Shown piece after piece: positions 34,601-47,210 of a stretch of DNA of 64,000 bases; the stretch's first letter is position 1, and each line of letters starts with the position of its first letter. This stretch comes from Acanthornis magna (lineage: Eukaryota > Chordata > Aves > Passeriformes > Acanthizidae). A model generated the notes under the pieces. The model was not told the origin of the DNA, made no database searches, and was given only the letters and a program-made list of their open reading frames with translations. Where the stretch lies: assembly GCA_036785705.1 (NCBI GenBank), contig JAWUZG010000361.1, forward strand, positions 423,667 to 487,666, in the 5' to 3' direction. The position numbers and the translations under genes were made by a program.

Positions 34601-36614
34601 TCAGCTGAAGGATATTGCAGGTGAAACTTGCTTCGAGAGAAAATCCCAATAGGTGTATTTTGTTTTAAACTAATTATTTTTACCTGGAGTCTGAACACAT
34701 GAGCAAAATGCACCTCTCCACCTAATAATCAATTTTGACACCAAGCCATCCTGAGCACTAGATGAATCACCAGGTGAAGGGAAAAGAAGCATTTGGCCCT
34801 CTTCCAACAGCATTTCATGGTGCCTAGATATGAAAGTCTTTGACAAAACAGTGCTTTTCCTGTATTTGAAATTGCAGCACATATTCATAATCTCCCAAGA
34901 CAATAACCAGGAGTCTGCAAGTGTGATGCAAAGAGAAGTAGTAGAAATCAGAGGATCCTTTAGTTTTTGGTTTACTAATTTAGCCTGGGACTGGAAAGAA
35001 CTCCAGAGCAAGGATTATAGAGTAGTTATTTCCTGTGTTTGTGAAGATATGCATTTTCTTTCTTACTTTCTCCTCCCCCCCACCCCCACGCCCCATGTGG
35101 CATGGATCCTTTAAGTTTTAAGAGATTTTTTTCTTTGGGTCCTTCTTTAATATTAGTAAGCAGCAATTGATTACTTACCCAAGTGTGCAGTAACTGAACA
35201 TACCCTGACAAGTACATTGCCATATGATGAAGCGATCTTAAATAAGGACATTAAATTCTGAGCAGTCATTCTGTAGGAAAAGATAGATGGAGATTAAGAA
35301 TGTAGTAGGAAAAAGAAAATGATGACATGACTGTAGGAAGTGTTTTTCATGTATATTGGTATAGCAATTAGTGACTTGCTCATGCAGCCTTTCAGAAAGG
35401 GTGGCCTAAGTGAGACTTGTAGTTCCTTCTTAGACTCCTTGATGCTTCGATCCTGTAGTTAAAATTTGGCACATTGCTATTTAATGGTATAGCAAGGTGC
35501 TGCAGACTCATCTCCAAATTAGTTAAAAGAAATGGAGTTCATTTTCATTCCTGCTGTTTCTCTCTCTGTGTGCTAAGGATTGTTGCATTTAAGTGTTGGA
35601 AACCTACTTTGAATAGGAGAGGGAATTTAGTTCAGGGATGAACCCGTTCATCCATTTGGGGAAAATTTTCCTGCAAGGTAAAAGATTTCAAAATTACGTG
35701 CTGGAGACTCTAGTTTAAAATTAATGTTTCTGGAGTATTATAGTTGAAAATGTGCAATTATTCATGATAGAATTGGAAGTAATAGTACACTGTTTTCATC
35801 TGTATCTTAAAAAGCCATGCTTAATTAATCTTGTGCTTTCCTGTAAAAAATGTGGTCTCCCAAGCTTTCAGTCGTTTTTACATTATGGTTGTACATTCAG
35901 AAAAATTACTCTTTCACATTAGTCAGTTGGTGTCACCTTTCCCCAAGCCATTCCGGTCCATTCTGCGTGCTTCCTCATTCCACTGCCTTTTCTCTCATGT
36001 CTCCCTCTTCTTCTCATCTTATTTCTTTTCATATTGATTTTTTCCCTCATGCTCTTATTTTGTGTGCATTTCTTCTCTGGTTGTCACTTTACAATCAGCT
36101 GCAAACGGTGTCTTATTTGCTTCTGTGTCTTCTGTTATGACAATATGCTGAAGAGTTGTGTTAAGGTGCAGGATATTTTGTAAGATTTGTTCAGGGCAGG
36201 TGCAAGGGATGTGGTGACTGACCTGATTTTCCATGGATTGGTCTATGGAAAGGAAAAGGTGAGGAATGTCCTGACAGTGGATGTGAAAAATGGAAGTTTA
36301 GAAAAAGCAGGTAGAAAAAAAAAAAAAATCAAGGAAGTGAGTTATAGGGATCAGCACAAGAGGAAATACTTGATCATTTGAAATGGAATGAGAAAGTGGG
36401 GACAAGGGATTTTGATGTTGCTGATGGAAGCTGCTGTTTCTGCTGAATCAAGCTTCTGAGGGGTCCCTTGTCTTTTACACAGGTTGTCTGAACTAACCTT
36501 TGTTGTTTTCAGATTATCCAACAGCTGTTGGAAAACTTAGAAAAAATGATTCATAAGCTTGGCCCTAAGTGATTGTGTTTTTTCATGAGGTGCTATTTTT
36601 TTTCATTTTGACAG
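34601..36614. other. SEMA4D intron 1 remainder
   Basis: AT-rich intronic sequence between the ERV and exon 2. Nothing else was recognised. Confidence 0.5.
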
Positions 36615-36760
36615 AGGTCCAGCTAATACATTTTAAGGAATCAAAAGTGTCAAACTATTCAGTCTTGCTGTTAAGTGAAGACAAAAATGTTCTATTTGTA
36701 GGAGCCAGGGAAGTGATCTTTGCCTTAAATGCAGTGAATATTGCTGAGAAGCAGCACGAG
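36615..36760 (+). CDS. SEMA4D: SEMA4D coding exon 2
   Basis: The exon lies between TTTTGACAG and GTATGC. It encodes EVQLIHFKES, LLLSEDKNVLFVGAREVIFA and NIAEKQHE, the first sema strands. Confidence 0.9.
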
Positions 36761-37493
36761 GTATGCCTTTTAATACATTATCCTCCATGTAATAATCATA
36801 CTCCAAATTTGACTTAATTTCCTGATATCAGTAGCATTGCATTTTAGGCAAATAGGTATCTGAAAGAGAAATTACTCTGTATGGGCTACTCCAATACTAT
36901 TTCTGGAAGGTTTTACAGAGTAAAAGAGAGGAAGAAGGGAGAGCTTAGATATAAACAAGTCATTAGAGGTCTCCTTGGGTGTTTTCTTACTGTCAGGAGT
37001 GGGCTGTCTTCTGTTAATCTGAATTTTCATGGGTGGTGGTGGGCACTTTCACCAGCATATAAAACGTAGCTGTGAAGTTGTACTCAGTATAATGAAAATT
37101 GGTCCAGTAAGTTTTCTTGGATTCCTCTTCCCCAAGTGTTTTTTATTCAAGTCTTAGGAAGTACTTCAAATTGCAAAAATACTTAAACCAATTGCAGTTT
37201 CATTTCCCTAAGGCATATGGTAATGAAAAGTTGGTTAGCAATTTGTGGGGAATTGTCATTATGAACCCAAAAGACGGTAGTTCGGTTCTGCTTAAGGCAC
37301 ATGGATTTCAAAATGTCACCTCCTTGGGAAAAAATGGCTTTGAACCTTGAAATGCTGCCTGCAAAATGTCTTGCATTTGCTCTAGATAGTATTAGGATTG
37401 CCTTTTCTTATGTGGGTCACTGCAAGATTTTCAGACCTTGCATTGAATTCAAGTACTTTCAATGTGCTTTTTGTTGCATGTTTTTTCACTTAG

Positions 37494-37556
37494 TTACACT
37501 GGAAGGTCACAGAAGATAAAAGGACTCAATGTGTACTCAAGGGCAAATCAGAACAG
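37494..37556 (+). CDS. SEMA4D: SEMA4D coding exon 3, short
   Basis: 63 nt between CACTTAG and GTATGT, encoding LHWKVTEDKRTQCVLKGKSE plus Q. It was found by homology and is too short for simple ORF calling. Confidence 0.85.
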
Positions 37557-39892
37557 GTATGTACTTTTATTGAAAGTTGAGAAAGATCTTACACATTTTA
37601 CTTCAAGAGGAGTGACGTTAAAAGAAGAATTTGTCCAACTGTTTGAAATTAAAATGTCAAGATAATCACTTAAATTTTTTTTATTAACTTGAGCGTTAGA
37701 AACAATGCTTAGTCTTTTTTTAAAAATTCTTAGTTCTTCATTTTTTGTTGTTGAATATTATTTGAATGTTCGAAAACATGAACACACCATGATGTGTGCT
37801 TAACGTTCATGGTTTTCCATTAAGACAATAAAAGATACAGCTTTCACTGAAGTAATTGATAGCAACTGTTGTGTTTTGTTACTGCAATAATTCCGTCAAC
37901 GCATTTGATTTAACGGAATGAATGATTAATTTGAAATGCTTTGCTTTAGAGCATAGGGGCTTTTTATTAGGCCAGTGTATTTTTTCACTAAGTGTAGATC
38001 CGTGTGTTGTGTTGCTTGGCGGGTGTGACTCAGAGAGCAGCCAGACCTGCCAGCTCGGCAGGGTCCCGTGGTGTTTGTGGGAACCACTGACTCCGCATGA
38101 CTGCCAGGAGCTGGCCTGCTCCTTTTGCCTCTCTGTGGAGATGATTTACTCGAGCTAGTTGTATGTGGATGTACCTTTCTGTTTTGTAATACTACTTCAT
38201 TTAGTATATTTGTGCAATACCATTCATGCAGTAAAGCAGGGATTTGCTGGGCAAGACTGATGGTCAGGCCTTTAGCACAGGTTTGAAAGTAGAAGTCTGC
38301 AAGTGCTATGAATACAAAAAGCAGACCTACTCTGCACTTGAGGGATGTGATGCTCGAACTTGCAGCTTCTTTGGTTCACACTGTTAAAAAACCCCAAATG
38401 CTGCATGCAGGCCTGATAGTTCCCCTGCATTCGTATGCTTCATCAGGGTGGAAGTGGCTCTCTCCCTCTGACTAGTGACTTCTTTTCCTTGACTGTGCAC
38501 TGGTGACCATCAGGACATTATTGGTACATGAGGTGTGGCAGCCATTTAAGGTCTGTTTCCTCCTTGTCTATCTCTTCAGGATGGGATCAGAGAATATTAT
38601 TTTTGTTTTCCAGTTCAGTTGGGGTTGCTACTAGTAATACTCACATACAGCTGTGATGAATATGAGATACGATTTTCTCTTCTATGTATGTGCATATGTT
38701 TAGCAGACTGTCTGTGAATCTCCACAAGTTCTCTCAGAAATTATTGGGGTATACTGCAGATCCCATTAATACATCTATTGACAGAGCTCTGAATTAATTT
38801 TCTTTTATTTTTTCCTGCTCCCAGTTTAGCAACTGACACTTGCTGCCAGCCATGCTTTTTCCTCACTGTACTTCTGACCTTCTAGGAGTCAAGTTTATGT
38901 TGTAGCCATGATGTTTTGCACAGCGCAATAGTTTCAAAAGAGTCAAGGTATTAAGCCACTACTCCTATTTCTTACACTTCTCACTTACAGTTCTCTCCCC
39001 CACCCATCAGCACTGTGCTGTATAATGCCAGCAGAAAGCATTCATGAAGCTGTTCAAGGGCCTGGTCTGGCAGAAAACTGGTTTTACTCTCTTCCCCCCC
39101 TGCAGTTTTCTCCCATACAGTCACAGAAATACCTAGTTTGTCTCATGAGAAGGAACAGTAAGGCCAGAGCTTAAACTTGCTTAAGAAGTCCGTGGAACAA
39201 CAGTTCAGTGTTGGGATCTGGCAGTGTACCAGCAAGAATTAAGGGCTGTTGTTGATTCTGGGTTTTTTCACTCTTTTTAAGTGGGTGTTTGGAGTTGTTT
39301 TACTTCATAATTATTCTGAATTTTTATTGTATCCTTTATTAAGGGTTTTGCTCAAACTCCTTGTTCTATTTTAGAGCAAAAGATATTAAGGAGCTTCCTT
39401 GGATGATATCAAGGACTGGGAAAAAAGAAAAAAGGATGGCTATAAGTGACAAAGCTTTGTAGCTAATTTAAGGGTATCAGAGGTTTTGCACTTAGGAAAC
39501 AACCTTGGCTGTCGCTGTTTCATCGAGGTGTACAAGGGCTGACAAAGTCCAAAAGTCCCTTCACATTTAGCTCGTTGTTCCCATGGATTGGATGTGTGTT
39601 TGGAGCTTGTCCTTCCATCAAACAGGGGATGGACCCTGCTGAGCATGGTACCGTGCTAGGGTAATGTGGCAGCTGCCCACTCCTGGCTGGAGGAAACAGC
39701 TGCTGCAGGATTGATTAGAGTTCCTGGAGACTGTGGGGAGATGGTGTCCCAACGTCACGTGTGTGTCACGCGGGCTCGCCGCTGTGATGTGGCACAAGTC
39801 GTGGCGATGGACGAGCTGGCAGCACATTGTTTGTTTATGTTGGAATGTGGAGACTGTGGTTTGTCAGAGCTAGTCCTTTCCTCATCCTCTGT
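37557..39892. other. SEMA4D intron 3
   Basis: No exon or clear repeat was seen apart from the LTR at its right end. Confidence 0.45.
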
Positions 39893-40311
<419 letters not shown>

Positions 40312-41412
40312 TGACCCAGCAGCAGCTGCAACTTCAAAGCAGCTCAGGTAAACAGAGTTAGTCTCCATTCCCGAAACTCTTCACTGCTGGTTGTAAGATT
40401 AGGAGCATTTATTGCACTGTCCCACCATAATGGTGGAGTATGGAAATAAGCTGCACTGCTCCTTTTTCAGACCACTCAATGAATGATTGATTCATCTTGT
40501 CTAACTGCAGATTTACTTTCTTTTAGCTTTTATAATTCTTTGTGTTTTGTGTGTTAGCATGAAACCAGTTACTAAACCTGAAATGACATTGTTTGCAACT
40601 TCCACCCATAACCAAATCTCCCTGAAATTTCTCAGTTTCCTGTCTCTGCTTGTCTCTGCTCCTGGCTGTGCCAAAGATTTGTAGTGTTGAATCCTTCAAA
40701 ATGAAGTCTTGGCACAAAATTAAAACTTTTTTCTCACTGCTGACTCTTGTATCATTTTCCTTACTGCAGCTCTCAGCAATTTGAAAACTGAGAAATCTTG
40801 TAATTCTTTGTGCCTTTAGCTTCCAGTGTCTTCATTACACAGTAAAACTGATTACTTCCCCAGCACTGTGGCTACAGTTCAGCTTGCTGATCCTCATTCT
40901 CTTGATTTTTGAGGGATTTATGAAGTAGCAGCCAAAGTACTCTGTTGCTTTTTAAAGCCTAGTTGGATTACGCCTATCTCACAAATTTAACGTCATCTCA
41001 AAAATTGCTAAATCCACCTCAGAAAGCCTTCTTAATTTCTAAGACTCTCCATTTTTTTTTCAGACTAATTCAATAATTACCAGTTGTTTCTACGTATCAG
41101 TTAACTTCTCTGCCTTTTCTGCTGTCTGGCTTTTTTGAATGCTCTTTCTTGAGGTCTGTCTGGATTTAACTTTTCATCTTTTGCTCTTTTCTCCTTCCAC
41201 CCTCACAAATTATAGGATCACATTTCTTCTATGTGGGAGAAAATAAGATTTTCTGAAAGCACATATGTCTTTCATAATTTGACACAAAATGCCTTTGATG
41301 CTGGAAGTTGATGATATAGCTCATTATTTAGTGTTTAGTATTCAGTTAACTTTGCACAAGTTGAGTTGCTGAAAGAAAAAAGTGCTAATAGCTGTATTGT
41401 GGTTTTCAACAG

Positions 41413-41506
41413 AATTTAATTTCATTTGGACTTGGAGGTAAAAATGAAGATGGTAGGGGCAGATGTCCATTTGATCCTGCTCACAGCTACACATCTGTTA
41501 TGGTTG
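41413..41506 (+). CDS. SEMA4D: SEMA4D coding exon 5
   Basis: 94 nt between TTCAACAG and GTAAGT, encoding GGKNEDGRGRCPFDPAHSYT and SVMV. Confidence 0.9.
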
Positions 41507-42441
41507 GTAAGTTCAGACTTTGCATTCCTTTTTATGTTTTGAAAATGTTTTATCTTTTCCACTGTCACCATCCAGTCTGTCATTATCAAAATGGTAGCTT
41601 GCATCTGTATTTTTTGTCTTTATTTTAAAGTATAGACATTAAAATACTTACATAGTCAACCTTAGCATCTTTCTTAAAAGGAGAACTTCAAACTCTAGGT
41701 TGTTTTGGAAGCAACTTCTAAAATACTAATTTTCAAACTGTATTTCCTGGTGTTAAAGATATTTAATTCAGAGAGTCTAAATGTGCTTAGAGTGCCCTTG
41801 TAGTATCAATTACTGTGATTTCAGTAAATATAACAAGTAGTATTGTTATCTGTCCTGAAGGCATGCGACAGAATAGGGAAGCGAGGTATTTATTGCATGT
41901 GTACTTACTGCATGGAAACTCGCCGCTGAATCTTGATTGGGGAAGGCAGAATTTGTGGCTTTACCTGAGTGTCTCACGGTCATAAGAGAGAAGCTCAACT
42001 TAGCATGAAATGGGAAATAAGAAAAAGAAACAAACATGCTCCCTGCATTGTGCCTAAATTTGTACAAGTCAAGTTTGAATAATGGTGGCATAGAAAGAGA
42101 GGAAAATAATTACAGACTTCTGATGCATTTAAGTAAATCTGCATGTGTTTACATAAATGGTAGGTTTTCATGTTAAGTGTTAAAGTCCCACAAAAACAAC
42201 GTTGACTTTTGTCAGTTCTAGTGTTAGAGCAATAATAATAATAAACCCAAGTGTGGAAGTGTTAGGCTTGAGAGTGATCGGCAGAAATGTAAACATAAAA
42301 GACATGTCTAGGGCAATTCAGAGGGAATCCATGTTTATTATTTCTTGTGGGAAGTTTAAACATAGATAGACTCACCAAATATTTATGTACCCTTTTTGGT
42401 ATCTAGTCCATAAGTTCAATTCTTTTGGTTTTGTGTTGAAG

Positions 42442-42555
42442 ATGAGGAGCTTTATTCTGGGACTTCTAACAATTTGTTGGGAAGTGAACCTATTATTTCA
42501 CAGCACTCTCGTCGAAGCTCTCTGAGAACAGAGTATCCAATACCTTGGCTTAATG
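42442..42555 (+). CDS. SEMA4D: SEMA4D coding exon 6
   Basis: 114 nt after GTTGAAG, to GTAAGT, encoding DEELYSGTSNNLLGSEPIIS and LRTEYPIPWLN. The acceptor is purine-rich at its end (GTTGAAG). Confidence 0.85.
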
Positions 42556-43412
42556 GTAAGTGGGCATGAGAAATGTCCCAAACAAGTTCCTTTTCCTTCT
42601 TCAACACCATGGGTACAGAGTGTGTATCTTAGCTGGCTAAGGAGCAATCGTCAGGTGTCTCAAAGAGATGGATTTTGGTGTGCTGGCCTACACTGTGCGT
42701 GTGTGCCCTCGTGCATGCCATCAAGAGCTTTTATTTTGAAATTTCAGGATTTTTATCGGCATTGATGATGAAAACAGCTTCAGAATAGACACACTTCAAC
42801 TTGACATGAACGGTTTATTTCTTTTCTGCTTGTTTATCCTTGCAATAATGCAGTTTAGTTATGATACAGGAAGGAATAGAATGGTTTTGCTCTTGAATTG
42901 GTTCTCAAATTGAGCTGATCATGGTTCTTGGCTCTTTCAGTTCCTGAATTTCAAAATTCACTGAGTTTTGTGGTTGCTCAGAGGTTTGAGGCTTTGTGCC
43001 AAAAAGGACCAAAATCATGATCATTGTGTCCAAAAAGGATAGGATTGGACAGAGGCAGGCAAAGGAGGGTTGCCTTTGCAGGCCCATTAGAAAACCACAT
43101 TTGAATGTGGCCTGAAAAATGATGAGGTAATGAGCTGTCACATCATAGGTATCTCTCAGGTATCTTAGTGCTATCACATAGGTTTTGTTGGTTTTTGTTT
43201 TTTTTCTGTTTGTTTTCAGGTGGTTTGGTTTTTGTTTGGAAATGCTCTTCATATTGTGAACAGCAAAATGTGTAGGCAGGTCAGTGACTGGAGAGGAGGT
43301 AAATGCAATGTGGAGTTTGGAGTTTGGGCGAAAGACAATTTCTGAGGGTCTTGGAGGGAATCAAGTTAGTAGTCGCCTACAGAATAGAAAATACTTCTGT
43401 TTGTATCTCTAG

Positions 43413-43564
43413 AGCCCAGCTTTGTTTTTGCTAATGTGGTAAGAGCAGATCCAAACAGCACAGATGGAGAAGACGACAAGATATACTTCTTTTTCACTGA
43501 GGTGTCTGTGGAGTATGAATTCATTGGAAAATTGATGATTCCAAGAAGAGCTAGAGTATGCAAG
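43413..43564 (+). CDS. SEMA4D: SEMA4D coding exon 7
   Basis: 152 nt between TATCTCTAG and donor GTGGGA, encoding [23 protein letters not shown] and [10 protein letters not shown]. Confidence 0.9.
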
Positions 43565-44901
43565 GTGGGAGATAGTTCCATTTACTTTTACTGTATCTCT
43601 TAGAATCTTGTGTGTGTGTTAAAAAGTATTCATTCTTGTGGACTTACTGCCATGTAAATGGAAGTGATTGAATTTGGTGAATTTTAATGAATGAGCAGTT
43701 CCAGTCAGATCGTCAGAACTGAGAAAGCCAAATGGTTGCTTTGTGAATAAATACTTGATCTATTTTTCACAGTTGTGAAATTTCGGTACATCTGGGGGTT
43801 CTGCTCTCCTCTGGGAGAAAACAAAGCAACCGTGACAAAGAAAACAAAGCAACCGTTTTCCCAACAGCAAATTTATCTGGCTGTTTCGTTTTTATGAGGT
43901 TAGAAGTTTTATTTTGACTTTACTGTTTTGTAGTTAAACAGGGAAGTCAAAACATCAGTAATGAGTTAGTGCCCTTGAGATTTCCATTAAGCAAGGAGCT
44001 GGAGGCAGGTTTACATGGGACTTCTTTTTATGGCACTCTGCCTACTGACAGCTTGGGCACACTTTCAAAGGGGAGTATTGTGAAATATGAGAGCTTCATT
44101 TATTGTGTTATTCTGTATTTCAGACTGTTGTTTGAAATGGAAATTGGTGGCAGGTTGTAAATCTATAAGCACTTATACTTAATTGTTTTAATAAATTTTG
44201 CAGATTTCCTTTAATACATTGCATATACAATTGGGTAATGAGTGGAAATATTAAATGGAAATATGAATACTGTTTCAACATACATTGAAATCTCTCTTTT
44301 AGAGACGTATCAGAGCTACAGGTCAATTATCAAACATTTTGAAACATTTCTAGTCAATAGATCTTAACTTCTTTATGCCTTGGTACCTGCAAATCCTTAA
44401 TAAAGATGGTAACTGCTAGAAGGATTAAACCATTGCTGGATTTCTTCCAATGAAATTATCAATGTCAGGCAAGTTTTAAGGCATACTGCCGCATTAGAAT
44501 TTAAATCAGTTTTGATGTCACAGAACAAATGCAATATTACCTATTTCTCTTAAAGGACAGTATAATACTTCCATGCTTGTTTTACTTTTTTCCTAATGAT
44601 GCATCTCCCATCTCAGCTTTTTTGAGTGTTGCTGAGGTATGTTCTTCATTAACGCTCGTATTTCATCTTCCCTGTGCGTGCGATAGAAATAATTTTGCGT
44701 TATTTTTGTTGAATCAATTTTCCTGTAGCTTTCATCCTGTTCTGTTTGTGGATGTGTGAACATTTATTGATGTTGCTAGAGATGAAATGTTACAAAACAC
44801 CAGGGCTTAGTAATTAAGCCACTGTACAGCAGTGGTTCTTAAATGCAAAAATACTGCTAGCACTCCTCACAAACACCTTTTTATTTTTTTAATATCATAA
44901 G

Positions 44902-45077
44902 AGGGACCGAGGAGGATTAAGGACCTTGCAGAAAAAATGGACTTCCTTTCTCAAGGCCAGACTGATTTGTACAATCCCTGATAAGAATTTAATTTTCAAT
45001 GTTATCAATGATGTTTTTATTGTCAAATCTCCAACTTTGAAGGAGCCAGTGATATATGGAGTCTTGACCCCACAACT
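44902..45077 (+). CDS. SEMA4D: SEMA4D coding exon 8
   Basis: 176 nt after ATCATAAG, to GTAAGT, encoding [20 protein letters not shown] and [11 protein letters not shown]. The acceptor tract before it is T-rich. Confidence 0.88.
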
Positions 45078-45205
45078 GTAAGTGTGCTGTAGCCTTTTCC
45101 TGTTTAAGTACCTTTCATCTCAGCTGGTTACTACAAGAAAATAATAATTCCTCCTATGTTTTGTTGCGTTTTGTTTTTTTTCCTAATTTCTTCCTGTACT
45201 TACAG

Positions 45206-45365
45206 GAATAATGTGGGGTTGTCAGCAGTGTGTGTGTACAATCTGTCTACTGTAGAAGAGGTTTTCTCAAAAGGAAAATACATGCAGAGTGGTAGAGTAG
45301 AACCATCCCATCATGTAAAGTAGGTATGATACTATGGGGAAATTCCTAATCCTCGGCCTGGTGCA
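45206..45365 (+). pseudogene. SEMA4D: SEMA4D coding exon 9 with TAG and TGA
   Basis: 160 nt between ACTTACAG and GTAAGT. The frame runs [14 protein letters not shown], then [12 protein letters not shown], then two stops: TAG at 45321 and TGA at 45327. It then continues as recognisable homology (IPNPRPGA) into exon 10 in phase, so the stops are not an exon-end error. Confidence 0.88.
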
Positions 45366-46154
45366 GTAAGTTTCTGTAATCTTGGATCTGATGACTTCTT
45401 TTAATGCTCAGTAGTAAACAGACCAGGGAATACTAGTAACCTGCTAATGATTCATTTGTTTGCCCTCACCTGGTTGCTTCTTGTTGCAAAGACTTTGTAG
45501 GAGAACGCTCAAGTGATGTGTTCTGAATTTTTTATTTGGGAATCAAAGTCTTTGGTTTTTTGGGGTTTTTGAATTTAGAATTAAGTTATTTGCTGGGTTT
45601 GTATTTTCATTATTTTGTTAATAATTTTCTCTGTGAAATAGAATTTAATATACACTAGCAACATCATAAACCTTTTAGTTCAGATGAAAAGAAGGATAGC
45701 AATTATTGCGTTGTCTCAGTAGAGCCAGCACGTTTATCTGGTATAGTGCACTGCTCTGCAAAAGAAAACTTTCCAACACTGGGTCTCTTTCAGACTTTGC
45801 CTACTTCCTTAGTTCCTTACAGTTGTATTGTTGCTAGTGCTTAAAGAGGTGTTGGTTAAAAGTAGGGAAGATGAATGAGAGCACAGAGGGAATGTTTTTT
45901 TAGAATGTATTTTGGACCCAAACGAAAATGTAGTCCAAAGCTCAGGGATTAGTACATCCCAGAAGCCAAAGTGCAGTGAGAGTTGAGGATCTTCCTCGGT
46001 ACAAAGAGTGTAGTGTGCAGGTGTGGTTACTGGCCAAAATAATGTGGAGAAGAAAATGCATACAACTGCTGTTAATTGTCTTTATTTTGTAGGAATAAAT
46101 GATACAATTTGGTTGTCTCTTTTATTTCCCACCCCCTCTGTGTCCCCCTGCTAG

Positions 46155-46377
46155 TGTATAAACAATGAAGCCAGAGCATCAAACTACATGAGTTCTCTGA
46201 ATTTACCAGACAAAACATTGCTGTTTGTTAGACACCATCCGCTAATGGATGACTCAGTGACCCCAGTGGGAGACAGACCTTGGCTAGTAAAGCGAGATGT
46301 GAAGTATACACAGATTGTAGTAGACAGAGTCAGAGCACTCAATGGCACCGTCTATGATGTTATGTTCATCGGTACAG
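46155..46377 (+). CDS. SEMA4D: SEMA4D coding exon 10
   Basis: 223 nt between CCCTGCTAG and GTGAGT, encoding [35 protein letters not shown] and YTQIVVDRV. Confidence 0.9.
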
Positions 46378-46469
46378 GTGAGTTCTGCAAAACACTTTTT
46401 TTCATGGTGCACTGATTGATTTGATTTCTTAGACAAACTCTTGAGATTTCCATATTTACAGTGTTTTTA

Positions 46470-46758
46470 TGTTGCTTTGATTTTCTGATATTCGTGGAGA
46501 TTCATGGAAGCTCTCAGGAAAGTCAGGCAGGCAGCTCACAAGATGGCAAAAAGAGAAACTTTATTTACAGGAACTTCTTTATATATCCATTAATAATCTG
46601 ATAATTATTGGTCGATAGTTTTTCCACCCCCTATAACGATTGGTTACAACACTAGAGCGTCCAGTACCAAAACAATGAGATTAGAAAGCACAAGAATACA
46701 AGTTATCTCTATTCTCCATGAGAAAGAAGAGAAAGATTTTAAAACAGTGCAACTACAC
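46470..46758 (-). mobile_element. Solo LTR in SEMA4D intron 10
   Basis: A 289 bp LTR of the same family and orientation as 39893-40181, with target duplication TTTTA at 46465-46469 and 46759-46763. Confidence 0.85.
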
Positions 46759-47094
46759 TTTTACACCAGCTGGTGTTTTTGTTAAAATGTAAGGTGCACA
46801 GTAAGTGGACAGTCTTAGGTGATTTGAAAAAGTATTGCAGGAAAAGAACTGCAAAGCTTCAATGAGTTGAGCAAAACCACACAATGTCATCCCCAACTGG
46901 TCATTCTGTGTACCAAAACGTTATTTCTTGCTCAGAGGTCCTGTTGATGGCAAGTGTAATGGTTGCCTTTGACACAGAATTATTCACCTGAACAGGAAGC
47001 AGATCATTGAGACAACTTACAGCAGTTGTGCAGGCTCTTTTCCTGCCTTTTTGTTTCAAGGATCTTACTTAAACGTATTGCTCTGTTGTTTCAG

Positions 47095-47210
47095 ATCGAG
47101 GAGCCCTGCACAAAGCTATCCGCTATGAAAATGGAATGCGTATTATTGAAGAAACACAGCTTTTTCCAAATTTTGAACCAGTCCAAACTCTCTTGCTTTC
47201 ATCCAAAACA
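47095..47210 (+). CDS. SEMA4D: SEMA4D coding exon 11, last seen
   Basis: 116 nt between TTGTTTCAG and GTAAGT, encoding [28 protein letters not shown] and TLLLSSKT. The next exon (PSI region) was not found before 50 kb. Confidence 0.9.
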
